Counted from the first letter of the stretch, positions 43,055-55,819 are shown. The stretch is 64,000 nt of DNA from Clonostachys chloroleuca (GCA_037952775.1 JBANAY010000003.1:4836001-4900000); one strand, 5' to 3'. The notes: generated by a model not told the origin, from the letters alone. Made by a program: numbers and translations.

Positions 43055-45090
43055 GGCTATTTGAAAAATCCTCTCTATATTAAGGTAAGGCCTTACCGCC
43101 TATAGAGAAATAGCCTATTCATTTAAGTCTAAAGAATTTATCAATTTTTATTTTTATTTTTGTTATCTTCTTTCCGAAATTCAGCGATATAAATCCTGAC
43201 TTTCTTATATCTTAAGATTGAAAGATGAGCTAACGTCATATTTATTGTGACCCAGTCTCATCGGGATCTTGTTTACTAACGTCTATCAGCAGCGACTATG
43301 ATAGAGGAGTGCTTCAGTAAGATCCAATGTGGAAGGCCAGCTAAAAAAACAGACAAGAAATAATTGCATCTTTATTATTAATAGTTATCAGTATCCTTGC
43401 AACGCCTGATTCCTGGAAAGGAGAATATAAAGCCTTCGATGTCTTAGAAAATGAAGAGCCTCTTTAGCTCGCGGTTAGCTCCGGTCTTTACTTTTTAGTT
43501 AATAGTCGCTATTCCCAAGTTGATTCAGCTTGGTAGTCTATATCTATCTCTATCTCAGTTGACGACCACTCCACTGTGGGACAGGTCAAGCGAGAGCGTT
43601 CGAAATAACCAGCCCAAGATTATAGTCAAGCGCTTGCTTGTCTTTGGAGGCCATTATGCGAGTTGCCGTAATAGGGCCGTTGAATTCGGGTATAGGTCGG
43701 TTTCAGGACAGGGAAGAGATCTTCAATACCAATTTTACTCCTCTACGCCTGGGACATGAGCTTGAGGTACTATACAACCTAACTAGCTCGCCCGTATTAG
43801 ATTTGCGAAAGGTGGTGAAATTCTAAATTCCATACGAGCCCAAGATGAATTTTCATACTAATCACCTGACGCCGAGTTTTATCAAGTATATTGTTCGTAA
43901 TGTCTATATCTTGGAGCAGAGAGAAGGACTCGAGGATGCCGGAAAGAACTTTGTTATCGAAAATCATCATTATTTCAATGCCGTTCCATCCTCCCCTCCA
44001 TACACGGATAATTCTGCACCGCCACGAAGCAGAGATGCTCCCTTGGAAAAGACTGGACGATCCAAAGTGAATGACATACAACATCGATACCGAAAACGGA
44101 GGTAATCGCTACATTCTTGTTCTCTTCTATTTGCCCATGGTCATGTTAACCATCGTATTTTCAAAGCTATTAGCCTAAAGGCCTACTACACTCGGCTTCA
44201 AATAGACAGTGTGGTAGCTTGGATTCTTCAACACTAATATGTTACCTTTCCCTGTTCTTTCTTTCCCTTTCTTATCAAACAGTCTGTCTTGCGAGTGCCC
44301 ATTCGCATATTTTGAGAGATATAACGAAGGTAACCCCTCGGCAGGGGCCAATGACTGCGGAATATTGTATAATTTATCAGTAGTCAGGCTATCTAATCCC
44401 ATGCAATTCGTATTTCTTCTTGCAAGAATTGGGAGTAACCCAGCGCGTACCTATCTAAGTAAAACTCGACTTACAGAAGGTAACATAACATAACATCTAA
44501 AAAAAGCTCCTCAGTCAAGTTCCGAGGCAAGGCGACAGCGATCATGGCTATGGCAGCCAACCCTCAGCACTTTCTGCAACAGTTCTATTACGTGAGGCCA
44601 GCAGGAATGCATTGCGGTGATATCGGTTTAGTGTTTGGGTTCAACTTATAAGCTTGAGAACTTGGTGAACGAACGCACATCTCCCAGCTCACGCTCCTGC
44701 TGTCTCCTCGCCATACACCTCGGCTCATCTGCCCCACTCTCGGTGATTTTTGCCTCGCGATGAATGATATGGCATGTAAACCTAACATTATCTAAAGAGG
44801 TTTCACTTCTTCTCTTGGGAGGATTGAATAGAGCGTAGTCCGATACTCTGGATGTGGGATATAGCACCTGGCTTAATCAAATTGGGAAGCAGACAGCTTG
44901 GAGATACTAGGCCCAGACCAATCTTAAGACCGCCTCCAGCAATCCCTTTGTAACTTCACATCGGCATGAATCGCCCAAAATAAGTGAAGGATGAGCTTAC
45001 GTACGATCTTTCAGCATTAATCAAATAACAGTATCTAGACCATACGTTGGGGTATCGTGTATTGGTTACCAGCTGTCTACCTGGTCAGGA
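43055..45090. other. Gene-poor spacer
   Basis: About 2 kb with only short frames lacking family resemblance. T/A-rich runs occur at 43141-43170. Nothing else was recognised. Confidence 0.35.
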
Positions 45091-45255
45091 TTAATTCCAT
45101 CGAGGATATAACAAGGACTTCACGGCCTCAACATCGTCTAGTTCAGCAGCCCACAGCAAAGGTGTCCCATATGTTACACGAAATCCTCCCCTCTCTGCGC
45201 CTCCTGGAGCCGAAGCGCCATCGACATAGGCATTGATCATTAAGGCGAATTTCAT
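45091..45255 (-). pseudogene. Ankyrin-repeat fragment
   Basis: A 54-codon frame from the ATG at 45255 reads MKFALMINAYVDGASAPGG and then one ankyrin-like unit, YGTPLLWAAELDDVEAVKSL, ending PRWN-stop. The TPLLWAAxxxDVEAVKxLL pattern is characteristic of ankyrin repeats. A single unit without the rest of an array suggests the 3' stub of a larger gene. Confidence 0.5.
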
Positions 45256-45311
45256 ATATATGGCTTTCTCATATTATAATCCCCCGTTAATATCTAAGAT
45301 TATGCTATAAA

Positions 45312-45509
45312 ATGCAGCTTATAACCATGAATCATTCACCGGAAGAGATAGAGAAGAAGCTGCGAGTCGCGGAGTCTGAACTTGCCATCGCGAGAGGTAG
45401 TAGCTTTTCACCTCCTGTTACTGTAACGGTTAAGGTTGAACTAGATCCCCGAAGGAGACTGGAAACGTTTCTATTTCCGGGTTTGCCAAAACTTTCCATG
45501 CCGTTCTAG
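45312..45509 (+). CDS. Small hypothetical protein (65 aa), doubtful
   Basis: An ATG frame divergent from the ankyrin stub, with a charged, helical N-terminus (SPEEIEKKLRVAESELAIAR) and no known domain. It could be a chance frame; the helical start is the only argument for it. Confidence 0.25.
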   Translation: MQLITMNHSPEEIEKKLRVAESELAIARGSSFSPPVTVTVKVELDPRRRLETFLFPGLPKLSMPF

Positions 45510-46534
45510 ATTCTCATAAAAATACAATTTATAACACAACACAAGGCGTGTGGCTAGCGTTGAAACATGTGCCCCTGGTCTTGTAAATGGCACATTGTTA
45601 CATGAGTACAGCAGCCGTAGGGTTCACTTCTGGTTGCACCTACAACGTTTTCATTACCGGGATCAGACCTTCCAGGACAACCAGGAGAGGCAACTTTGAT
45701 AAATATATAGGTAAGAAACTACTAAGGGGAACTTATTAAAAATCTGGATACTAGCATATATATCATTCCATAATAATTTGGTTATACTAAGCCACGACTG
45801 ATAGAAAGCCAGGGCTTGTGTTGAAACCACCCCAGCCGAAACAGATCCCTTAAAGCAAAGGCAAACTTAGTTCCCCATTTCCCCTAAGAAGGAAAGGTCT
45901 GGTATCCTCCAAGAACCCCTGGAAGCAATGGGTCGAACTTGCAACCCAAAGAACCGCTCTTCGAATTGCAACAGTCCTTGAAGTCTTCCTGCTTCCCCAC
46001 CTCGAGAAAGATAAGTTCACACTACAAGGCAGGCACGTAAGCATCTCGAGCAATTCCAACGGTGAACGAGAACCTACCACTTCTCCCCAGGTTTCATCGT
46101 AAAAAGAAGGATGTCCTGCGGCTTGCTGGCAGCATGTTTTAACATCATATGCTTCTCTACATTAGCAACCGCTAAATAAGTATCAGCAATCAGATTGTAT
46201 TCGGTTTCTCATATAGTAATAGACTACTTACACTGCAGAGACACTATTTATTTTAGACCACGATGGTGAGCATAATTATTCAAACCTGTAGAACTGGGTC
46301 TTCTGGTATAAGACATACCGGCTTGTGGCTGCGAGGGTGAGCAAGGCAATCAGGCGCATCTTAAATCGATGCTTGCTCAGTGCAAGTCACTTAGAAGATA
46401 GAGGATTATAATTCGATATTGTTCTGGTAACAGGTGCTATTGGGTTGGTATGAAATAATAACGGCCTGCCGGACATAGGCCTTCTCATATAGGCCTCAAC
46501 CAGCTAGGTTTTATGGCCTGGTACTACGATTAGC
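45510..46534. other. Gene-poor spacer
   Basis: No gene recognised. Near 46430-46520 there are words related to the element that follows (ATAGGCCTCAACCAGCTAGG compared with ATAGCCTCGACCTACTAGG at 46976). Confidence 0.3.
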
Positions 46535-47071
46535 GAAGGAAAGCGAATAGAAATCTCCCGGCTTGTCTTAGGTCTGTTCTACTATCGGTAAAAACATACT
46601 GATAGACTGACTAAGACCGAGATCACATTCTCAGGAGGCCAGTAATGTGGATTCACATACGTCAGCAATACGACAACCATCAGGCTCATCACATATAGTT
46701 TCTGTGGCCTAAATAGCAATCTCGTGGGTTCAGATTGTCTTAGGTCTGTCCTATTGTTGGTGAAACAGAACGAAATCCAAGCTATCGATATATCTCGGGC
46801 TGAAAAGGAAAAGGGGGGGAAGAAAAGGCTGAGATGAATAATTCTTTCTATTAGTAATGAAACCAATGGAAATATAATATTATGGGGAGAGATTATAAGT
46901 ACCAAAGACTGTAATAAGCCTAATGGCCATTGCATCGTTGATGTATATATATCTATATTACTGGCCTCCTGAGAATATAGCCTCGACCTACTAGGTAGTC
47001 GGTCCATCAGTATGTTTCGCCGATAGTAAAACAGACCAAGACAAGCAGGGAGATTACTATTCGCTCTCCCG
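46535..47071. mobile_element. Non-autonomous element with about 110-bp inverted repeats (MITE-like)
   Basis: The left arm, about 46535-46655, reads AGCGAATAGAAATCTCCC, then CTTGTCTTAGGTCTGTTCTA and ATTCTCAGGAGGCCAGTAAT. It is repeated in inverse orientation at about 46960-47071 (AGCGAATAGTAATCTCCC, CTTGTCTTGGTCTGTTTTA, ATTCTCAGGAGGCCAGTAAT), with scattered mostly transition differences. A third, partial, direct copy lies at 46717-46765 (TGTCTTAGGTCTGTCCTATT). The interior has no open frame of interest. The arrangement fits a folded or MITE-type element, possibly with a nested copy. The exact ends and target-site duplication could not be fixed by eye. Confidence 0.6.
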
Positions 47072-47752
47072 ACCATGATGTCATCTTAGACAGTGCAACG
47101 AAAATCGGATGTGAATTCTGAACAGCGGGTGATCGTCTCCACAGCATGTCGCATGTACATGCATTCAATTGTATGTCGGCGCCTTCAACTGTATGTGGGC
47201 TTAACATGATTTAGCTCAACAGATAGGAGCCTTCAGGAAAAAAGGTACTTCTGGCCTGACGGAACGGCATATACGGTGCATTGGGTGGTACGTATACAAA
47301 TCTGCCCTTAGTCACTTGAAGCTACGCCACTTGAGGCTACTCATACAAACCTTGGATAATCCTTAACTACAACTCACCTACATCTATTGATTGCATTTAT
47401 CTGTTTCGCGGTCAGCTGGATCAAAGAAGAGTCTGACTTATCTGGTTAAGGCTGCAGCTATGGATGCTATTATCGCGGATTCCGGCAGATAGCATCAACT
47501 AATACAGCCTGCTGCTGCTTAGAGTGATAGCTGCTCGATGCTATAATTATGGATTGCAGCAGGTTAGATCAAGAGCAGAAGATAGTGGAAGCAGGTAAAA
47601 ATAAAAGGTATGCCGAAGAGTCAGCTTACTCAAATAAAGCCATAAAGAAAAACGTACCAGCGTGACAGTTCCAATGGTGCCGGGGGGATTGGCTCGTGTA
47701 GCATCTTCCAGGCCTCAGTGAATGTATTCCAATCATTTCGAACGGTTTTGGC
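47072..47752. other. Gene-poor spacer
   Basis: Only short local repeats, such as CCACTTGAAGCTACG followed by CCACTTGAGGCTACT near 47315-47341. No gene was seen. Confidence 0.3.
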
Positions 47753-48086
47753 TTATGCCTCGAGATTTTTCGTCCCCTTGATGGACATGGCTTGCATATA
47801 TACGAAGTCCTTCAAGACAATGACCGAACAAGCAGACATCATATCATCGTAGTGCTCTGTCGATTTCCTGTTCATGTCGCGGATATACCCAAGTGATGTT
47901 AAGGTGTCTGAAGATGTTAATAAGCCAGGTTCAACTACCATGCCCAACGGTCCAGCTGTCTTTGCTGGTCTTGCTTTGTGACCTGTTAGAGTCTTGACAA
48001 GAGACGATGGTCGTTCAAAATGTAATGTTAGGATTTGATTTGTAGCCTTTTGCGAATGCGCGTTCCAGGAAGCTTATTCCGGCCAT
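47753..48086 (-). pseudogene. Small hypothetical gene with frameshift in a T-run
   Basis: The ATG at 48086 opens MAGISFLERAFAKGYKSNPN, which ends at TGA after ITF within ACATTTTGAACG. Shifting by one base at the TTTT run gives an uninterrupted continuation, ERPSSLVKTLTGHKARPAK and then IRDMNRKSTEHYDDMMSACS, to the stop at 47753. The joined length is about 110 codons. No domain is recognised. The even amino-acid composition across both frames argues for a formerly coding gene. Confidence 0.42.
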
Positions 48087-49673
48087 TTTCAGGTTGATTC
48101 AGGTTGAAGGAGTCGGGTTTAGATGTCTGTCAGTAGGTGGGAGAAGGCCTGGAGGCGGCTGCACGAGAGGGATCAAAAGCTGGGAATAGAGATCATTTTA
48201 TAAATTAATCCTAAAAACATACTATGGCACAGCTTGTTGTACGCACATGAACGGCTGGTCCTAGATTTTGGATTCATATGCATCCCCTGCGGTTTTCCCA
48301 TGCATACGACCTTTGAAGTAGAGTACTTGGTATCCGGGTGGGAGAGATATGATATGTATACGTGTTATGCAAGCTATCTCAAATTCAAGTTGTGCTTGCT
48401 CAGTGTAAGCTTAGGGTAGGCTGTGCTAAGAGCATGGTGCTGAGCTGTGGCTAGTGTGGCTAGAGCGAGGCTGAGCCGTGGTTGAGCCGAGCGAAAACCG
48501 GCTAACCTAAAGTGAGCGTTCAAGCACTTGGTTTTCTACGGCGCACTCGCGTGGAATCCCTCTGAGCAAATCCCCGGAGCGGGAATTAAGGGAGCACCAC
48601 TAGATGGCCAGCAATGGATGACAATTGGCAACGCGTGATATAGAGATTATCGCTGGCATTGTCAGCTGCACAGTGAGCGGATAGCGTATGAGAAGTCCAA
48701 CAAGTGCCCCACTCTCTCTCTTTCAATCCTGGTGGAGAACATAGAGATGGTTCAGTTTCAGTGGTTTCTAAGGTTCAATCTGGGCCAGGCAGGTTAGAAT
48801 TCTCTAATTTTGTTTTGAGAAATCCATTCTTTTTATTCTTTTCATATTTTCTGTCGATAATCATTGTCTGAGAAAGATGCATCTTACCGTGATTCTACTA
48901 CTGTTTTCGATGAGATTTTCCACTACCTAAAAGCATTAATAATTTGGCCCAATACAACTACATCTAAAAATAAAAAGGGTACATCCATAGACCCCGGGGA
49001 ATGTTGTTGGACGCTGGGTTGGTTTTCAGCTTGCGTGCCCAATTAATGAATCTAAGTTATGGTGTGGTCTTTTGTCCCAATCCAATAAACGGATAGGGGA
49101 AGACAGAAGGGAGATAAGAATTAGGCATGTCAGCATCACATGTCCTGGACTCTGTTTAATCGACAATATGCACTATCATCTGCTGAGCTTAGCCCCCTCT
49201 CTGTTCGTTTCCAGCCTATTCTCCTGGCCCCGATTATGCCTTGAGGTGGAAAAATATGACACGTGTTATAATTGGGCTATGCAAAGCAGGCAGCAGCTTG
49301 TTATCAAGGTGACATGGAGCGACTTCTGCCTGTCGTCCGATGTCCGATGTCAGCCTCACTGTTCGCCTTACACCCCGCACTCCACTCAGATGGAAGGCAG
49401 AGCGCACCTTATGACTGCGTATGCAACCTTGCTGATTACAATTGGTGGAATTGGCGAGAGATTGTGCCAAAGGTTGTGTATGCCTGCCGTGGACCACCTC
49501 AACATTGCATATCTTGGCGCAAACGGCCCAAAATTGATACTTGAATCATGCTTACACTTCTACTATTAGGTAACAGGTCGGGGGCCCTGAGCATGCTATA
49601 TAATCTCAACTCTGCACTGGCACTCTTTGGTATCTCTACTCTTAGTCGACATTCGGGATTTCCACTCATCGTG
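48087..49673. other. Gene-poor spacer, promoter side of the SRR1-like gene
   Basis: No family resemblance in any frame. Short direct repeats of GAGC/GGCTGAGC type occur around 48440-48500. Confidence 0.3.
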
Positions 49674-50891
49674 ATGGCAGCTATAAACCAAGATCAAGTG
49701 GAAACATCAGAACCGCAACCACCATTGCTTGACTACGCATGTACACAATGGAGAGCTAGTTCCCAGAGTGTGGCAGATCTCTACCATTCGGGCGCTAAAC
49801 TCTGGAAGAAGAGCGATCTTAAGGATATAGAGAGACAACTGGAACAGTCGTATGACCTTAATCGATTTACTCTGAGAGCCATCGACGACAGGGAAGTTCA
49901 GATCAAGAATCCCATGTTCGGTGTAGAGCGACCGATCTGGTAAGCATCTGCCCGCCACAAAGCTCGATCTTAGAACTTTAAACCACATCTTGCTGATACT
50001 CTGGCTTAAGGAGACCCTATGTAAAGTTTTATGACTACTGGTCGCTGACACTAACACAGCCCACCGAAAAGCCTGAACGTCCTGCCGAGTTATCTCACTG
50101 CTCATACAATATCAGTTGGAGAAACACAGTGGACCATGACTTCCGTGGCGACATTGAGGACTGGCAGGACCTCTACGAGACCAGAAGACAGCTCTGGAAC
50201 GCGAGCATCACTTGCAAGCTACTAAAGGCAAAACTGAGCAAGCTCCTATTTGAGGGTCAGCAACTGCACTCGCGAAAGATATCCAAAGTCCTCTGCTTTG
50301 CACTTGGGGATTTCGCCCTCACACATTACTTCCAGGGGGACTCTTCACCCGATGCCAACTCTGCGCACCCCATGACACAACACCTCATGGCACTGACAAT
50401 CGCAGCAGAAATCAGGAAATATGACCCCGACGTACGATTGATCACGCAGGATCCCCAATACAGGGACTGTACGGCTAGCTTCCTACGTGAAAAAGGGTTC
50501 GAAGTGAAGGGGAGGTTTGGGGCCAGCGCCTTTGCGGAGCTCGATGACGAGTCTCTGGTGATTACCGCATATCCCGCAGCGCCCATCAGGCAGATCGTTG
50601 CCGACTTCGCCCGACCCGCGATGATTATTTCTACCTACTGGGACCACCGGCGTACAATGAACTCGGATAAGTATGTCTTTTTCAATCATTCAGGAGGGCA
50701 GGAACATACACTGACCTTATCGCTTTAGTAAGCCTTTTATAGATGTGGACTCCCCCCGGACCAAGGAGATGTGGCTGGCCTATGACAAGTGTGAGCTGCC
50801 TACAGCAGAAGTTGAGCACGATCTGATGGAAGGAGTCCGCAACCTGTTTATTTTTGCCCGGAAGGATTCTACGGTCTTGCCATTTTCCTAG
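49674..50891 (+). CDS. SRR1-like domain protein
   Basis: Three exons, 49674-49939, 50011-50670 and 50729-50891 (phases 2 and 2 agree), give 362 aa. The SRR1-like domain spans about residues 190-320: KISKVLCFALGDFALTHYF, then HLMALTIAAEIRKYDPDVR, ITQDPQYRDCTASFLREKGF, and after the last intron NKPFIDVDSPRTKEMWLAYD. The N-terminal 100 residues (LDYACTQWRASSQSVADLY) are typical of the fungal extension. SRR1 proteins were first described in plant circadian and phytochrome signalling. Fungal paralogues are numerous and of unknown biochemical role. It looks intact; the start was chosen at the first ATG that keeps the extension. Confidence 0.8.
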
Positions 50892-51741
50892 TGGGGAAAT
50901 AGGGGCATTGAAAGACGGATAGGACAGGAAAGATTGCGGGTGCCAATATCAGCTGTTGAATGCACACACTGCATGCTTATTGGGATAAGTGGTAGACCGG
51001 CCGAGAATGATTGCTAGGATAGGATTGAATTGACTGCCATCATACATCAGTCCATAAAACAATGATAGTTGGCAGTGATAACTAGCTTTTGTTGTAGCAC
51101 TTTGCGAGTAACAAGCTCAAATGTGAGTCGTCACAGCTGTAGAAGCGTCATGCAAGCACAAGGCAATGTGGTCAATGGCAATCGTGCTAGCATTGTCTAC
51201 TTTCTCGCTGAGGGTTATCTCTCCCCCGTCGGCTCCAACTCCCCTCTCCTGGCTGCGACTCCTGTTCACAATCTTGGGAGAGATGTTCAGAATATTGTTT
51301 CCCCAGCTCATCATGAAAGTCATTGATCCAAATGTAACTCCGTAAATGAGACTCCGACTTTTGTTTTTAAAAAGGTAGGTATACTTTGGTTTATGAAATT
51401 GTAGCTGAATCGGCTTTACCGGTCCGATCTCCGGGGAATTCAGTTGAAGCCTTGGCCGAGAATGGTTACGATCTACACCATGTAAGAACTAAGCAGTGTT
51501 CGTCAAATGCCAAGAGAACAGATAGCAGGAACAGAGACACATCACTGGTTCGTTTTATGGAGCCATGGGCAATTGGAAATAAGCTGAGTAATCCTTTGAA
51601 AAAAGGAGGAATTGACAGCCTCATACGATTCCTCCTTTTCTTTGGCTACATTACTGTGTCGTAGAGGGCACTTCATTCTATTGCTTGTGGTCTGTCTCGA
51701 GAGCTAAGAAGTTCGTAGGCTACGTGTTTTGGCTCCTTCAG
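50892..51741. other. Spacer before the Flc/TRP-type gene
   Basis: 850 bases with no recognisable feature. Confidence 0.3.
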
Positions 51742-54148
51742 ATGACAACGCGTCCACGGCTAGCAGCATGGCGCGGCATCACCTTCTTGATGCTGAGTAT
51801 GCAAGCTTCCCCTTCTACAGCTCTCTGGCAGGACCAGGCATGGGTCAGAAAGTATCCCTGTAATCAATCATATGATCGTTTTGTCTCATTGGAGCAAAGT
51901 CCCTTCTGGATCGACAGTTTCCGCGGTTCGTGGGATACCCAGAGCGATTCAGCTGAACTGAAGCTGGACATTCTTGCAGTCCACAACCAGTCACTCTTGA
52001 CATGTGAAGAAGTCGATGTTTCGTTATTTGAAACATCTTTGAACTTCCAAACTCTTGGATATTCAGTCGGCCAGTTAAGAAATTTCCGGAGCATTTGCCC
52101 TCTGCCTATAACAGACACTCTGACGCCGTGAGTACCCAACTATCCCGAGTCTCAGATTGGTTTGGACAGGCCTTTCTGCTGGCAAGATCATCCTAGCATT
52201 GTTCCTGGAGGATGTACTAAAGTTTCAAATAGGACTGGACATACACTATTCTCCTCTTATCATCTCATTTACAGCTTCCAGAGCACACATCGGTTCCAAA
52301 CTCTCGAATCGATTTTTAGTTTCAAACAACTTAATGGCAATGAACTAGACTGTGGTATTGCGAAAATTACTCCAGACCTTGGAGAGACAGCCTCAGCAGC
52401 ATTAGTCTTCACGCCATTCAGCATTCTAGTCATCGTTGCCTTTTCTTCCTGGATCACACACCGGGCAAGGCTCAGTTCCAGCTATGTCCTGGACCATGAC
52501 TCCGTTTTAGCTAGCCAAGAGCTACTGTGGGCGACGGTTCTTGACATCGCTGAATATTTGCGCCATCTTCAGTTCACCTTCGTGTCTGCATCGATGACCA
52601 TAGAATACCCTGGGTTTTATGTTCCGGCAGTAAGCAAACTTGCCTGGGCCTCTTTATTATATTGGAGGGGACCTTTTGACCACGGATATTCCTATCAAGG
52701 ACCTAGTGGTGGCATGTATCCGAGTAATTTCTCCTATGGGTTTGGTTTTATGACCCAGATGCTTCGATACCCCAACATGCTCAACACGCTGGCCAATTCA
52801 ATGGTAAACCTTGCCATAATTATGAGCCCGATATTTTTCATCCTTTCGCTCTGGTTTTGGATAGCATCATCATCGATAAATTCACGACCGAACACCTTCC
52901 TATCATTTATAAAGAAGGCAGTGGGAACTACTGTTGGCATAGCTTTATGTTTCTTCAGTGTGCCTCTACTTTCTTACATAGCCTACGACCTATTGCTCGT
53001 CGGCTACCTGCCAAATTATCGGATTGGTCTGGCTATCCTAATGTTGCTTATCATCTGTGGTGCCAGCCACTTTCTCACACGGACGCTCTATGACCAATTC
53101 ACCATCAAGCTGACCTCGGCGAGTATTGACGAAATGGAGAATAGCTTGAAGCCGAATCTTGCTTGGATTAGGAACATGATCGCTCGTCATCTGCCACATA
53201 CGATGCCACTCCTCCAAGCTATTGGAATTGGGGGTTTGCAGGGGTTTCCTTTTGCGCAACTGCTCATACTCATATTATGTGAATGCGTCTATCTCTTTTT
53301 TCATCTGACTGTAAAAAGGGACATCCAGACACTTAAAATGGGGAGGATAATCTTCTCAGCGACTCGTTTGCTCATCGCTTTACTCAAATGTGTATTCGTC
53401 TCATCAGCCAGTGAGGCAAAGAGACAGTGGACTGGCTATATAATATTATGCATCCATGGATTGGTGATCGTGTTAGGTTTCCTTATCATCTCCGTCTGGA
53501 ACCTAATTAGGACGAACTGGAGAAGTTCAGGCGAGAGTCTCGATAGTTTAAATGACGCAAATCTTGGAGCGCAAAGTTTGGTAGGTCAAAGTTCTTGTTG
53601 GGGGCTATTGAAATGTACTCACATAATAATGGTCACAGGATCTCCAGATGGACGACCTTCCCACGCCTAACCTATCGAGTAAACCGCATGAATATCGCAA
53701 GGACCATACCGAAGAACCATCACGGCAGCATCACCAGCAGGATCTCTCATCATTCTACCGACCACCGAGGTCACAAGGGGCTTTTTCAACATCTCAGGGT
53801 TCTCGTAGAACCGCAACGTCAGACATCTCGACAGCTTCAACCTCTAATAATCCAATAGCTGAAGAACCCTTTGATCTGGACCTGATCCTCTCAGACTTAA
53901 GCCCCAGAAAAGGTGTAGATTATTCTTTTCGAGAAGTTGACCGCTTCTACGGCACGCAGAGAGAAAGCCAACCTTCTGCCCCGGCATCCACGTCAGACTT
54001 GGGGTCGGCATCGGGATATGAACAGGGGACTGATGGTCGGGTCTATGCTAAATTGATACCAAAACTGCTCGCCAGCTTAAAGGGGGTTCATAAAAAAGAC
54101 CAAGAACGAGGTTTCCAAGTTCAAAGACCCCCGAGGCCTCCTTCATAG
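51742..54148 (+). CDS. Flc/TRP-like integral membrane protein with ML-like lumenal domain
   Basis: Three exons, 51742-52127, 52170-53580 and 53639-54148 (phases 2 and 0), give 768 aa. A signal peptide (GITFLMLSMQASPSTA) leads into a lumenal ML-like region with paired cysteines (KYPCNQSYDRF, LLTCEEVDVS, SICPLP, VPGGCTK, ELDCGIAKI). The TRP-like membrane part follows, about residues 240-590, with roughly nine hydrophobic segments: ALVFTPFSILVIVAFSSWI, NLAIIMSPIFFILSLWFW, VGIALCFFSVPLLSYIAYDL and others. The C-terminal 170 residues are cytosolic, Ser/Gln-rich and disordered. Fungal Flc proteins work in ER/Golgi flavin and calcium handling and cell-wall integrity. This copy is divergent and probably a lineage-specific paralogue. 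The last exon could alternatively start nine bases later. Confidence 0.75.
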
Positions 54149-55819
54149 AGGATGGAGTATGCCAAAGCAATGTGTGAGAAGAGGGAGAAGGTAGACTAGA
54201 CACTCTTTTGATGTAGATAGATGCTGGAAGCTAAGTTAATAATATTGCAAAATATAAGTTACTCCGTTTTCCAGAGGTTCAATAGAATCCACAAATACGT
54301 GGAACGTCATTTGGCCCATTCAAATCCGGGGGAAATACAACCTTGGGAACTTTCAGTCACACGATCTGAAGAATAATGAAAAAAATGAATGTTAGGGGTT
54401 ATATAAGAGAAGGTGCAGGCTGTCTACAATTCTGGGGTTTGCCAGTTTTCAAACGGCGAAGGCCACCAGGCTCGCCCACTTACACCGTCGACCTACTATC
54501 AATAACTCTGCAATCTCTTACGGAAGAGAAAGAGAATAAAGCTCAACAATGAAGCTGCCTGGGCCCGACAACTCAACTCAATGAATACTGCAATCTCTTA
54601 CAAGATTCAGGGAAAGGTACCGCGATTCTGGGTGACATCGAGCACGAACTGCTTGGCCAGCTCGCCAAAGGTGCGTACGGCGATTATAGATAACTTATCT
54701 GGACGACATCTGGCTTCTAGGTAAGCTTTCTAGGCCCTAGCTTCGTCCTTGAATCTTGGGGATGTTATTGAAGGCCAGTGCGGGTGCAGCCTCTGGCAAT
54801 CTGGGAATTTCAGTGCACCAAAGGCTGCAGATGCCGGCGTCAAACGCGGAGATGGCTCAGGAAGGGGGAAAGTCTTCTTCCATAGCTGAAGCATGAAACA
54901 TTGCAATGAATGCGTTCTTTTCTGTTCGTTTCAGTTTGTGTTACCGACGACAAGTAATACGCAAATACGACCTTCTCGATAGCTAGAATCAGGATCGCAT
55001 AAGTCCTCTGCGTTACGGTACGTGAAAATCTCTGTAAGGCTTTTGTAGAACCATGTGACTGGTGAGAAACACATATTGACTCACCATGCCTTCAGGTAGA
55101 ATCAAATCCCAAAAAAGAACCTTTTCCCTCTGATAAATGAAGATGGTACCACGGCGATTCTGCCTCCAACTTTCGATGGAACGTACGATTCGGACAGGAA
55201 GGCCATTATCGAGTATACCCTTGAAGCTCAAATGCAGCTCGAAGTACAAGGGAAAAGGGGCAACTCCAAGGTGGTGTTGCCAGCCAGGCTGGCATATTTT
55301 CGTTCAAGGGAACCTCTTTTATCCTCGCCATTCAATTTCGGCCAAAAAGAGGGTGTCAGCCGTTGTGCCTAAACGAACCTCACGTTGTGAGGATCATTTA
55401 GGACTTAGCAGGCACTTTGGAAGTTAACAAGGATTCAGCATTCTTGAGCATAACGTTTGTGCATGCTGAACTTCTGGTTCAAAATATGTGGTTACGTATT
55501 GAAATACCAGGACGGAACGGGGACTTGATGAAGACCATCAGAGGATGCCTTGGTTATCAGATAACCGTCGCTTTTCAATTTCCGATGTCCGTATTCATTT
55601 GAGCTGGTGACAGGCGGACAATTATTTCAGCGGCAGCTCACACAACCTTGAGGACACGTTGATCCATGCTTGAAGAGACTTAATCTAGTCAATTTATATT
55701 CAAATTTATTAGAGATTACAGCTGTAAGATGAACCTCATAGTATATGTAGTATCGTAGAGAGGATATAGCAGCGGGTTAGCTGCTTCTATATGTCATCCA
55801 GAAATCCAAACAGCAAAAC
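54149..55819. other. Spacer with a coding remnant at 54607-54711 (minus strand)
   Basis: Minus-strand bases 54711-54607 read IIAVRTFGELAKQFVLDVTQ and end NRGTFP-stop, which looks like the C-terminal end of a real protein with no body upstream. The frame at 55013-55249 (minus) has no family match. The remainder is featureless. Confidence 0.35.
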
